From contig CAICTM010000971.1 in NCBI GenBank assembly GCA_903772945.1, positions 1-41,051 of the forward strand: a stretch of 41,051 bases of DNA, read 5' to 3'. Under the pieces are notes generated by a model, which was not told where the DNA came from, made no database searches, and saw only the letters and a program-made list of their open reading frames with translations. Numbering within the stretch: position 1 is the stretch's first letter; every line of letters begins with the position of its first letter. This DNA is from Seminavis robusta. Taxonomy: Eukaryota > Bacillariophyta > Bacillariophyceae > Naviculales > Naviculaceae. A program made the position numbers and the translations under genes. Below, piece after piece: positions 1-9,751 of the stretch.

Positions 1-931
1 AAGATGCAGAAAACCTCTCAAAATTGTCCAAGTCATCAACCACAACATCACAAACACCTTCGCAAACACCCCTAGTCATGTCAGGGACAGAAGCTACTTC
101 GACCAATGTAGCATTTGGGAAGGACCTTTCAAGAAGACCAGCTTGAAGGGATCCAGGTACACCACAAATGGTAAATCCATCTCCCTGATTGGCAATGATG
201 GAGGAAATGTCAATTGTTGCCAAGGATTGTGCGCCATAGCCAAGCTTGGAGGCACCCAGGGTGAAACAGGTGTAATCAAATACTTGTTCCCTTGGTGGCG
301 TCCTGAAGAAAATGTCAGGCACTGCATAACAGTCCCCATTGGTCAGAGCCTCTGTCAAATCATCCATCCAACCATTGACATTTGGAACAAGAACAAATTC
401 CGCAGAAAGTGGCCTGTGAAGAATCTTGGACATGGCAATCGTGATGGAGTTGCTGGTGTCAATCCAGACTCCCCAATAATCACCAGTAGAAATTCCTTGC
501 AATGGATTGTCTTCCTCAGCAACAGCAACATAATTTGCATCTGGTGAACCAATAGCAAGCTCAGGAAGGCACCACTTGAACGTTCCTTCACCCATGGCTT
601 TGGCCAAGATTCCCACGGGTTGCTCCATGCGATCCCATTCAGCCAGACACATGTCAGGATCTGCAACTGTAGCTGAAGAACCACCAGGGAAGCCAGCATT
701 GTATTCCTTGATGCGTTTCTTGGTGCCATCTGCAAGAATCTGCTTGATGGCTGCCGACATGACAGTGTTCACTTGGAGGGATCCCCTTGCATTTACACTG
801 CATCCATTGACCTCAACGTTAAAATCTTCAGCAATACTCTCGCCCTGGAGGCTGCGTCGCACGTCTCCTCTTCCGGAGGATGTAGGCATGAAAGCACCGA
901 GTGCCATCCAAAGAGAAACGGAGAACTTCAT
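1..931 (-). CDS. Secreted solute-binding-protein (SBP_bac_3-like) protein, 3' end outside window
   Basis: The minus strand is open without a stop from an ATG at 931 to the window edge, giving about 310 codons. The first ~20 residues (MKFSVSLWMALGAFMPTSSG) look like a signal peptide. After a linker the protein resembles a periplasmic-binding-protein type 2 fold (solute-binding family 3): GDYWGVWIDTSNS lies near residue 150, NQGDGFTICGVPGSL near 255-270, and the Cys-bearing GVCEGVCDVVVDDL near 290-305. The relative at 5348-5736 continues beyond the equivalent of this edge, so the C-terminal part is missing here by truncation of the window. The ligand is not deducible. The assignment is by fold-like pattern only; an extracellular sensor domain of a larger receptor is an alternative. 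Confidence 0.75.
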   Translation of the reverse strand, partial: MKFSVSLWMALGAFMPTSSGRGDVRRSLQGESIAEDFNVEVNGCSVNARGSLQVNTVMSAAIKQILADGTKKRIKEYNAGFPGGSSATVADPDMCLAEWDRMEQPVGILAKAMGEGTFKWCLPELAIGSPDANYVAVAEEDNPLQGISTGDYWGVWIDTSNSITIAMSKILHRPLSAEFVLVPNVNGWMDDLTEALTNGDCYAVPDIFFRTPPREQVFDYTCFTLGASKLGYGAQSLATIDISSIIANQGDGFTICGVPGSLQAGLLERSFPNATLVEVASVPDMTRGVCEGVCDVVVDDLDNFERFSAS

Positions 932-1917
932 TTTCTTACCTACTTTCGTTGATCGTCAGTCCGTCAATTTTATCCTCCTTTGTGAGAAAGAAATTATGAG
1001 GGGATTGGGGTATTGGGGCTTGATTTGAGCTTGATTTGAGCTGTACTGTGTCGATCGAGGCTTTACTTACTATTCCGGCAATTTGGCTTGACATCAAACT
1101 TTATTTGTTTCTACAGGCAAACCGTAGCTAACTATCTTTGGCATCATTGACGTTCGAGCTTGAGGTGCAGTGCGTGCCGCTACAGTATGACACGCGAGCA
1201 TCTGAATTGCTCTACATCAGAATAGATAATAAGCATGGGCAAAGCGATGAACTGACACAATGATGTCTCATTGTTTGGCCAGACCAACGGAAATTTGTTT
1301 TTTCCCACCGACATGTACGTACATACACGTACAATACTCCCGTACGTACCATCCTCAAGCTAAAAGTAGCCACCAAGCGGAAGCTGTATTGCAAAAGATC
1401 TTCTACAGCTAGCTACTAACTAGAAAGGGTCCGCATACCCACGTACACTGGTACCAGGTACGCTGTACCGCTAGGTAGGGTTGTAGGGTTGCTGGTAGGT
1501 TCCATATTCACGGGCGAACCAGGTAGCTGTACTAGCTAGTACTCCTTCGTACAATAGGTTCCTATTGCTTCCACCGGTGGATACGGTAGCTACAGTTGTA
1601 GGTCAAGCCTCATTATCATATATTTTGTCGTCTGGCGACCGATAGATCTAGCTCTAGCTGGCTACCGGTAGACAGATAGTGGCAGAGCTAAAGAAGCTAC
1701 AGCGTAGCAATCATCGATGCCGCGGCAAATATTGTGGGTGATAGCATTCCTGCGATGCAATTTTGCCCTTGTCTTTATGGGGTTGAAGCATCTCTCTACT
1801 CTCTACCGTATATCAGCATTTGTCGACGGTGCTTCAAGAGTGCAAAACTGCAAAACCTCTCTCCTCCAGTATCGCCTCCCCATTCTTCAGTCTTTATTGA
1901 CGTAATTAATTCATCAA
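932..1917. other. Intergenic, upstream of the SBP-like gene
   Basis: I see no supported gene. The stretch is rich in CTAG, GTAC and ACCGGT palindromes and short GTAC-based words (for example around 1310-1350 and 1440-1560). Short ORFs here begin at non-ATG codons or lack any recognisable pattern. It presumably holds the promoter of the leftward gene, but no clear core element was identified. Confidence 0.5.
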
Positions 1918-2399
1918 TCAGTCGTCATTCAAGACCATTTGGCGGACCTTGACTGCTTTTTCGAAGTGATCCAGTTCGTGCGTTTCAATCCACCAAGTTG
2001 CTGCTTCCATGAGAAGTTTGGGATCATCGTTTTTGTTGCGAAAAAAGGCATAAAAGGACACACCGACTTGGTTGCCTTTTGCGCAATCTTTTTGTCGCAA
2101 ATTGCAACAATCTTAGCGCGCAGCGACGCTCTCATCTTGGCGTCGTCTTTAGTAACGGCGAGTAAGCACTGTGTTGTGGAAATTAAGTGCAGTCCGGCAA
2201 GAAGACCAGCTACTGCAGCATTGGCATGGCTCTGTTGCTCATTGCCACGCCCACCTCGTCCATTGTTCCAGCCAAAAATATGGGAGTCTGTGCGCCTATC
2301 CGGATTCGATTCGATTCGATTCGATTCATTCGCTGGGTGGAGTCGAGTCCATGGTACCTGCCGGTACCTGGTACGGTATGGCCGACTTTGAGCTTCCAC
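1918..2399 (-). pseudogene. Small unrecognised protein with one frameshift
   Basis: Two overlapping minus-strand frames read as one plausible protein if joined near 2085-2100. The upstream frame contains a hydrophobic stretch NAAVAGLLAGLHLISTTQC followed by a basic/acidic helix (KDDAKMRASLRAKIVAICD). The downstream frame continues KGNQVGVSFYAFFRN and ends VKVRQMVLNDD before a stop at 1918. The shift falls near an A5 run, so a sequencing indel or real decay are both possible. I do not recognise the family, and upstream sequence gives no convincing ATG in the same frame. Confidence 0.3.
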
Positions 2400-2461
2400 C
2401 TGGGCCTACAAAACAAACTGAAATCCAAGGAGATTAACTAAAATAGATGAAGGAACGCTTA

Positions 2462-3433
2462 GGCCGGTCTCTACCGGAGCGACTAAGGGACCGACTAAAG
2501 GAATCCTTTAGGTGGTTGTTTAGTTCAAGATTTAGTCATTATCCTTTAGTAATGGTGGTGTCTACCAGCAGATGACTAAATCTCGGACTAAACAATTTAG
2601 TGAGTTCTTTAGTCATTTGGACCTGTCTACCCAGCACCCAGCACTAAACAAATGACTAAAAGGAACAATACTCACTACTGGACTTAAAGGACTCAAAAAA
2701 GATTTAACAAAAGTGATCACTTGGTGGGCTACCAATATTCTATCAGCATGGTGGATTTAAAGGACTCAAACAAAGACTTAACAGACGTAATTACTTTTTT
2801 GAGATAACAAGACTCAAAACACACCACTGTCATTCGATCGTTCGATCGTTTGCACCTCTACTATCATTCAATCGTTCCATCGTTTGCACCTCTACTATCA
2901 TTCATTCGATCGTTTGCACCTCTACTATTACTAGTATCATTCAATCGTTTGATCGTTTGCACCTCTACTATCATTCAATGGTTCGATCGATCGTTTGCAC
3001 CTCTACTATCATTCAATCGTTCGATCGATCGTTTGCACCTCTACTATTAATTAAAATACTAGCTAGTATCATTCAATTTTTCGATCGTTTGCACCTCTCC
3101 TATCATTCATTGCACCTCTACTACTGTATTATTCATTCGATCATTTGCACCTCTACTCTATCAGCTCTGTCGCGATGCTCTGATAGTGAGGCTGTGCAAT
3201 GAGGCTGATGCTGTTCTTTCTTAAAGAGTTCTTAAACAAGCTTTAGTCCTTACGCTCGCTCACGGACTAACCAGCCTCCTGTTAGTCGATGAACGAGCGT
3301 TTTGACTAAAGCCTTTAGTCCGTATGACGTTTAGTCGCTTGGGTAGTAGACACCACCCCAAGAGACTAAACTATAGACTAAACTACAAAATATGGCTTAG
3401 TCGCTACTTTAGTCGCTCTGGTAGAGACCGGCC
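2462..3433. mobile_element. PIF/Harbinger-type MITE, 972 bp
   Basis: The two ends are inverted copies: both begin GGCCGGTCTCTACC and match at 24 of 25 positions. TTA lies immediately outside each end (2459-2461 and 3434-3436). A three-base TTA/TAA duplication with GG-starting inverted termini is the known hallmark of PIF/Harbinger elements and Tourist-like MITEs. The arms are full of ACTAAA/TTTAGT words in opposite orientation; the centre carries a minisatellite. No transposase ORF is present, so the element is non-autonomous. Confidence 0.8.
2829..3160. repeat. Minisatellite inside the MITE
   Basis: About ten imperfect units, mostly 25-40 bases, share the core TTTGCACCTCTACTATCATT with variable CGATCGTTCGATCG spacers. 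Unit edges vary mainly in the number of GATC/TTCG steps. It lies entirely within the MITE arms. Short ORFs across it are translations of the repeat and are not genes. Confidence 0.85.
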
Positions 3434-3436
3434 TTA

Positions 3437-3518
3437 GCTAATAAGGATGCTGATTCTCGGGTTAACACTAAGCTCGGAGGGTGAAGGGACCACATCTAAG
3501 AAGCGCATTTGTAGGTAG
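3437..3518 (+). pseudogene. Possible remnant of the SBP-like gene's exon end, inverted
   Basis: The + strand at about 3490-3520 reads TSKKRICR and is followed by GTAGTTCCTGAATT. The minus-strand relative at 5348 reads ASKKHIFR followed by GTAGTTGTTGAATT. The shared residues and shared AG|GTAGTT step, a good splice donor, suggest the same exon end in opposite orientation. The match is only about 35 bases and starts directly beside the right end of the MITE. Confidence 0.35.
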
Positions 3519-3778
3519 TTCCTGAATTGGGAACCTCTGGTCTAGTTTGGGAAGCACATCCCAACCGCATCTTCCCAACCAAGTGCTAGGTTCCAATTAG
3601 GCAAGGCAAGGTCCATTTTGGCAACCTCCACGTGGTTGTGGATTGGAACCTCTCTCAGTTCCAGATTGGGAAGCAAGGTCTAGGTCTAAAAGCTAGGTTC
3701 CAAATGGTTTCTTTGGTTGCCAATTCATAACCTTTCTATCTAATTCATTACATGCTATCTAGATTGGTAAGATGTACT
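3519..3778. other. Non-coding stretch with shuffled short words
   Basis: No gene seen. The words TTGGGAA, GGTTCCA and GGAACCT recur in both orientations, giving a patchwork of small inverted matches. Origin not recognised. Confidence 0.4.
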
Positions 3779-3900
3779 CCACCAACACCAAGTCCTCGTG
3801 GACTTATGCATAGCCAAATCCACCAACACCAAGTCGTCGCGTTGACTTAGCCAAAGTCCTTGAAACCACCAAGTCTTCGCCCCGTGGACTTGTGCATACA
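3779..3900. repeat. Three 40-base units each containing a small hairpin
   Basis: Three imperfect units with a period of 40-41 bases contain CACCAAGTC and later GACTT. Each forms a hairpin: 3790-3805 (AAGTCC, loop of 4, GGACTT), 3831-3848 (AAGTC/GACTT, loop of 8) and 3871-3891 (AAGTC/GACTT, loop of 11). Stems are conserved while loops vary in length and sequence. Confidence 0.6.
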
Positions 3901-4080
3901 GGAAATTGGGTACCGATACAGGAATCACCACCAAAACACTAGGAAATAGCACTGGAGGGATGAATCCAGTAGCAGGATCCACTCTCTTGTGTGTGTTGTT
4001 GCGCAGCCTCCTCTTGTTGCCTTTCAATGACTCAACGACGATCTCCTCTGTTCGTGCTGTTGGTAGGGCTGGAGTTAACA
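3880..4080 (-). repeat. Dispersed repeat family (TGTTAACTCC end), copy 1
   Basis: Read on the minus strand from 4080, this starts TGTTAACTCCAGCCCTACCA and stays similar to the + strand from 24020. A second matching block, 4005-3897, corresponds to about 24670-24782 and shares GGATTCATCCCTCC and GTTTTGGTGGTG. It is shorter than the 24-kb copy by roughly 580 bases between the two blocks. No coding capacity recognised. Confidence 0.6.
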
Positions 4081-4417
4081 GACTCCTCCAGAGCGGTAGC
4101 CTCTCCTCTTGTTATCCGGAGCGATTGATCGTCGACAATGGGATTTCCTCGGCCGTCAGCAGTAAGAGAAGAGAAAGTAAGAAATAGATATGGTTTTCTC
4201 TTCTATTCTGATACTGCAGACGACCGGAGACTTACTCTTGCTTTTCAAATTGCACCAACTTGGCCGTCATGGGCAGAGAACTGACTGCCATCCCATGGTC
4301 CATATGATTCAATGAGGGATGGCTTTCCAATCTGCACCGGAGACAGCCGGCTTGAGTGAGGCTTGGATAACAGAGGTGCGACGATTCTTCGAATAATTAT
4401 TATCCAACTCACCTGTT

Positions 4418-4520
4418 GACGGCCGAGCTTGGAATTCTCTCCTGAATACCATAGAAATATAATGAGGGAGAGATGTCAGCGCTGTACCTTCAATAATACT
4501 CTTGATAATAGGCTTACCTC
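4418..4520. repeat. 103-base direct repeat, copy 1
   Basis: This 103-base segment recurs at 4591-4693 with the same length and a start-to-start distance of 173. Shared blocks include AATGAGGGAGAGA, CCTTCAATAATAC and CTTGATAATAG. No gene is recognised across it. Confidence 0.7.
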
Positions 4521-4590
4521 AAATCGAATCGATCGATCGGCCGATTGGATAAAGAACTCCTCCTACTACCGGTATACGTATACCACTCTT

Positions 4591-4693
4591 GTCGGCCAAG
4601 CTTGGATTTACCTCCTGTTTACCATAGGAATACAATGAGGGAGAGAAGTCAGTGATGCGCCTTCAATAATACACTTGATAATAGAATTACCTC
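4591..4693. repeat. 103-base direct repeat, copy 2
   Basis: Second copy of the repeat at 4418-4520, diverged by scattered substitutions but without net length change. The 70-base spacer between the copies has no matching partner. Confidence 0.7.
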
Positions 4694-5347
4694 TGTCGTA
4701 ATGTAGTAGTATAGTTGTAGAGTAGTAGCAAACAGATCGGCCGCTCCTCCTCTACCATTGTGTTGCTCTTGTTGCTCGATCGAGTGAGGAGTGAGGCTTT
4801 CAAAGAAGAGATTACAAACAGCCGGGCCCGGGCAGGCTGTTCCATGAAGTCTGTTTGAATCTTTTAGTGTGAAAAGAGAGTACTCTCCAATGACACTTCC
4901 CAAAACAGGGTTCCTCACCTTATAAATCCAAGTCAACCTTGCGGAACAGAAGCAGCGCCACATCCATATCAAGGGCTTATCAGCTCACCAATCAAGCCTT
5001 CTCCTCTTACAGAACAAAGAACAACCATCCAATAGTGGCTTCTCCTCCTCTCTGAACACGCATCCAACATCCAACTTGGCGCCACAGTGTTCTTGGAACC
5101 TTTTCCTTGTGGATTGGGAAGCAGCTTTGGTACCAGACGTGGGGGTAGGAGAAAGAAAAGAGGAGGTCAAAAAAGACAGTTCCATATTGAGGAGAAAGGC
5201 ATGCTGTCAATCTAGAACCATGGATGGTACCAATAGAGAACCTGCAGTAAAGATTACCAGAAATGGCTCAAATCCAGAAGAAATTTGGTTGCGGATTCTC
5301 AACCAAAAGGTTAAGTATGGGAACATCCATGCATGAGAATTCAACAA
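4694..5347. other. Non-coding or decayed region downstream of the SBP pseudogene
   Basis: No supported gene. Two overlapping minus-strand ORFs of 66-67 codons lie at 4985-5210 in different frames and do not resemble a known family. Because 5348 ends at a good splice-donor-like AG|GTAGTT, some of this could be intron plus later exons of the broken gene, but I cannot trace them. Confidence 0.35.
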
Positions 5348-5736
5348 CTACCTAAAAATGTGCTTCTTAGATGCAGCACCGCCTCCAGAGTTGATGAATG
5401 GGATCATCTCCGATTCCCCCAAGGTTTTCCCTGCACATTCTGGACGGGTTTCCGAAAACCTCTCAACTGTATCAAAGTCATCAACAACAGCCTCACAGAG
5501 ACCTAAGCAAACACCAGCTGTCATATCTGCAAGATCAGCAACTTCTATCACTGTAGCATTAGGGAATGAGCGTTCAACAAGGTCACGTTAGAGGGCATCA
5601 GTTACAGAGCAAATGGTAAATCCACCCCCCTGATTGGCAACAATCGAGGAAATGTCAGTTGATTCCAATGCTCGAGCTCCAAATCCAAGCTTGGAGGGAT
5701 CACCAGTGTAACATGTGTAGTCAAATAATTGTGCAC
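5348..5736 (-). pseudogene. Fragment of an SBP-like gene, in-frame stop
   Basis: On the minus strand the translation starts with LFDYTCYTGDPSKLGFGA and runs to SKKHIFR, closely matching residues ~220-310 of the gene at 1-931 (FDYTC, DISSI.ANQG.GFTIC, ERSFPNAT, GVC.G.C..VVDD). A TAA stop interrupts it after FTICSVTDAL. It also covers some 35 residues beyond the edge-truncated gene (ERFSETRPECAGK to the end). Homology begins abruptly at about 5736, where unrelated sequence starts. It is a relic of a tandem or dispersed duplicate. Confidence 0.8.
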
Positions 5737-6136
5737 TACGCTAAAAGCTAGTGTAAAGATCTTTCGAGTGTTTTGAGTTTGAGAGAATGAAAGTTATGAG
5801 AGGATTAGAAAGCTATGAAAAACTAATCAACGAGAGAGATCCTCAATCAAAGGATCGTAGATCTGAACTCCCGCGGGAGACTGTAGAGTGTGATAGAGTA
5901 GGTTGCGGTAGCAATCCTACTTACTCCACGATCCAAAAACGGAACGCGTGGAAGATTAGTCTAGCATTTATCTAGTAGCGTGGAATCTCTCCACGCCAGC
6001 TAAATATCTAGCGCGATGTTTCACCATCGACCCAGTATGACTAGCGGTCATGAGAACCCTGTCTCAATGACTAATCACGAAAGACTCAGTCATGAGTCGA
6101 ACTCAAACCCTATCTAGGATCGAGTCGCGAATAAGG
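5737..6136. other. Unassigned ~400 bp between SBP relic and Copia relic, possible LTR remnant
   Basis: This segment lies where homology to the SBP gene stops and where the protease ORF ends, the place expected for a 3' LTR of the Copia-like element. It contains a perfect 7-bp stem with a 5-base loop at 5978-5996 (GCGTGGA/TCCACGC). I found no matching sequence at the other side of the element (8813-9751), so LTR identity is unproven. No gene seen. Confidence 0.35.
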
Positions 6137-8812
6137 CTAAGAGCCGTGTATTGCACTTCCATACCTGGTGTGAATCCCAGTTGGGCGGTAGTGGTAGATG
6201 GCGTCGTCGACTCTTGAGTCCATGAGGACATAGGATCCATCCTGTGCCCTGACACAGTCATCCACAACAAGAGACAAAGCGTTGATGTTGGCGATGCCTC
6301 CTGGATTGGCATAGCCGTTTCCATAAGGGGTGTCACCTTCTTGGGTAAGCTTGGTGCTTCCCACGTTGGTGGCCATCTCGATTGGTCTGGGAGATAGCCG
6401 CTTGTGGACAATCATGTCCTGGTTTATGACAGTTCGGATTGAACTGCCACTGTTGAGATACACTGTGTTGGCTCCATCAGGAATGAAGTTCTGGACCGAC
6501 ACTCCTGTAAGATTCGGCTCTGCCACTCCTGTGAGTTCGGCATCTGCCACTCCTGGGAACTCAGACGCAACTTGATGATGCAGGTAGTCTTCATAGCAGT
6601 TGCCTCGCTGGTTTTCTTGCTGACGCCAGCTGGGTCCACGGTACAAGCATCGAAACTCATTCTCTGTATCCGAGCTGTAGTCGGAACAGCAGCTCTGGGT
6701 ATCGTCTTGCAGTCTTGACCATTCCGAGGGATCACTCCTTCAAACGGATCTGTGTTGAAGGAAGTGTCAGGGAAGGCAGAACGACTCACAAGAATACTAT
6801 GGGTTTCACTGTACCGCTGTAGGACGAGGTCAGACCCGATGCTTACACCGTCTGGACCTCCCTCGTCAAGCTGATCATGGCCGTAGCCGGAGTGGTAGCT
6901 CTCTTCTGAGGATGTCTCATCTCGCCTCCACTCTTCCACATAAAGCAGGACTCCTCCAAGGAAATCAACAGCGAATTGCCCCCAGTCAACGGATTCTTCT
7001 AGCTCACTGTCGGTTGTGGAGTCATCTCTGGCCATCAGGGGCGGGACTCCTCCAACTTGATGGTGCTGGAAGTGGAACTGCAATGACCCTGCCGCGCTGG
7101 CCTGAGAGGCTTGGCTTGACATGGGAAACTGCTGGAAGTTTGACTGGCTCGTAGGAGGTGGAGGGATTCCACTGAATCCACTCCTGGTCGATGTGTCTCC
7201 GGCTGGAGCTGGAGCTGGTGCCGTCACCACTGTGGTAGGCACTCCTTGAAGCAGTTGCATCCGATGTTGATGATACTGCGGCATGAAGGACTTCTTCATG
7301 CCATTGAATTTATTGATCGCCCATTCAGGTTTGGGGATCTTGGATTTGACCTTGCACTGCGGAAGCTTGTGATCTGGGCTGCCACAACAGTAGCAGGCTT
7401 CACCTGGGTGTGACTGCTGGTAGAAGACAGCAGCTGGGAGCCCTTCCTTCATCTTCTTGGGATCAAAAGAAGGTGGCTTGGGATTGGAGTATGGTTTCTG
7501 TTCCTTGCCCTTCCGCTGTTCCAACCATTCCTTGCTGGCCTTGAATCTGTCATTGGACAGTGTCTCTCTGAGATGGTCCAGGGTAGCAGGGAACTGGATG
7601 CTGCCGTCCATGGCATAGGCTGCCTCAACGGTCTCCTGGTAATCTCCATATCTTCCTTCTTGTAGTCCATGGTAGCCCACGGTTGCTTTCAACCTAGCCC
7701 TTTCCGTCACTAGCACCTTTTCTTGGGCGTCGTGACCCGATGCGGCCTTGTATTCAGCTAATCCGATAGTCCTGGCATCAATGAACTCCGTTCCGACCAG
7801 GTTATACACTTGATCCACGTCGCTGTCGACCTTTCTCAAGTAGAAGTCAACTCTGTCATGGTCTCCTTGTTTCTGGAACAAACCACGTTGGATGGTCTTG
7901 ATGAATTGTAGCAATGGGAACTCTTTGGTTGAGCCTTGCATCACTATCAATCGGATCCTCTTGAGCATCTCAATGGGATCAAGCTTGACTGCATCCTCAT
8001 AGTCTCCTAGACCTCTCAGCTTGGACTTCATGGCGTCGGTACAGTATGTCACCTGGATAGTGGTTGCACCAGTCTTGAGAATGTTCTCATAGGCGCGAGT
8101 CGACTTGTCATAGATGGATGACTTGGCCTTGTACTCGCTGAGTTCCAAAGCATCGTACTCTTTGGCTTTGGGATCAGCAAGTGATGTCTGAAGTTTCGGC
8201 TTGTCCGGCTTGGTTGGTGCCTGACTTGTCATGGTCTCAATGGCCAATGAAGCCAGTGGCACATCATTCCATTCAGGTTTGATCCTTAGGTCCTGGACAA
8301 TGTGTGTCAGGGTCTCCTCAAAAGGATAATACCTGGTGTCAGCCTGTCCATTTGGATGGAAGAGGAACTGACGCTTGGGACTCTTGTTCTGGTTCCTGTA
8401 GCTGTTGCCTCTTCCTTGATGGCTTCTCCCTGAGGAATTGAATCCCCTACCCCCCTTGAAGGGTGTCTTCCTCCACCAGGACCACCTCTTCCTTGGAATC
8501 TCATGGTCTTGTTGGTGTGGTAATGCACTCTCTTGTGCTTGCTTGTTCCTTGGAACTAGTCTCGTGGATACTCCTGCAGGAAGGATCTCACGGTGGACTC
8601 TCGTATGAGTCACTGCTTTGTAAAAGCTTGCTTGTTGGCTGGATAGCCTTCTTTTGGTCACTCTTGGTGCACCTGTTGGTGGCTGGATAGCCTCTGTCTT
8701 TGACAGCTCAAGGAATTCCTGAGGAAAACGTGGTTTCTTCTTTGGAGCCTTGGGTAGTAGCAAACTGCCTCTGTTGGTCCTTTCGTTGCCTCTGTTCTTC
8801 TGCAGATGGCAT
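6137..8812 (-). pseudogene. Copia-type (CoDi-like) gag-protease relic
   Basis: A long minus-strand frame (8763 to 6424) encodes a Gag: an RG/Lys-rich N-terminus, a helical middle, and one CCHC zinc knuckle (C-Y-C-C-G-S-P-D-H-K-L-P-Q-C, CX2CX4HX4C) near residue 450. A second frame (to 6137) carries the protease region: VYLNSGSSIRTV sits where D-[ST]-G is expected, followed by the GIANINALS block typical of diatom Copia Pol. The catalytic Asp is Asn. An ATG at 8812 (MPSAEEQRQRKDQQRQ) is in the same frame as the protease, while the Gag body is shifted, so two indels in an originally single ORF explain the layout. Integrase, RT and RNase H are absent. It would have formed virus-like particles. 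Confidence 0.75.
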
Positions 8813-9751
8813 TCGTATACTTAGATGAGTACACGGTGTGAGTTTCAATAGCTGGAACAGTTCTCGTGAGGAGTTTTAAAGCTCTGTGTCGTTACCGGGA
8901 TTTTTGTCTTTCACTTCACAATAGCGGTGGATCACGCGGATCAACCTATCTCACTCAATATCGGGAGTTAGAAGCGTGCACTGATACTCAGAGTATCCTT
9001 GATGTGTTGCGCAACTTCCTCTGTAGTGGTGTCTTGGCTTGCAGAGCTCCGTTTGGACGATAGCTTGATCGGTAGATGTTGCCTGTCGCTCACCATGATA
9101 TGATGGATCGAAATCTCGCTCGATGACACGATGACGTAATCGACTGTAACTCACTGGATAAGAGACAGATTTCCTTTCTTCAAGCGGACGATCCGTGTAG
9201 CTTGTTCTCCTTGATCACCTGGTATGCTTGGATCGCTGTAGTTCCGGCCGAAACTGACAGTTGATCTTTGATGCCGTAATGGGACTGAAGATGGGAATCT
9301 TCCCGCGCATGCACCTCTTTCGTGTTAGAGGCTTTTCGATGCTCTTATAGTGTGGCTAGAGCCTGATTCTGTGCACCTCTACTCTGTTGCAGTAGTTAAC
9401 TCACTTGCTTTGACTTGATAGTCTCTTGAATCAACTTGATGATATCAATCTCGAGGTGTTGATTCTTCCTTCGAACTCGAGATGAGACTTTTGCTTTTCA
9501 GTGTTGTTTGCTAGTAATACTGCAGCTTATTGGGGAGTAATTTGGTTTTAGATTAAGCTGAAAAGCAAAAGTGAGGATTTTCTGGTGGCTGACAGCAATT
9601 CTTGTGATTGAATTGGATATAAGGACCCCGTAACACTTTAGACCTAAAACTCTCTCGGTTCCTTGCATCATGAATATGCATGCGAACGACTAGATGATTA
9701 ATACACGAGTCAATAGTAAAGAGGTATCAGGAATATTTCCTCTAACAGATG
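8813..9751. other. Putative 5' LTR and leader of the gag-protease relic
   Basis: Read leftward, a possible LTR start TGTTAGAGGAAATATTCC lies at 9751, giving about 940 bases before the Gag ATG. A perfect 15-bp inverted repeat (ACTTTTGCTTTTCAG at 9487-9501, its complement at 9558-9572) encloses 56 bases. No second LTR copy or primer-binding site was identified, so the boundary is tentative. No gene seen. Confidence 0.35.

Noticed and set aside
2850..3202. ORFs with repeated HLYYHS units
   Set aside because: Translations of the minisatellite inside the MITE.
6424..6646. Programmed -1 frameshift between Gag and protease
   Set aside because: No convincing slippery heptamer, and the start codon shares the protease frame, so two decay indels are simpler.
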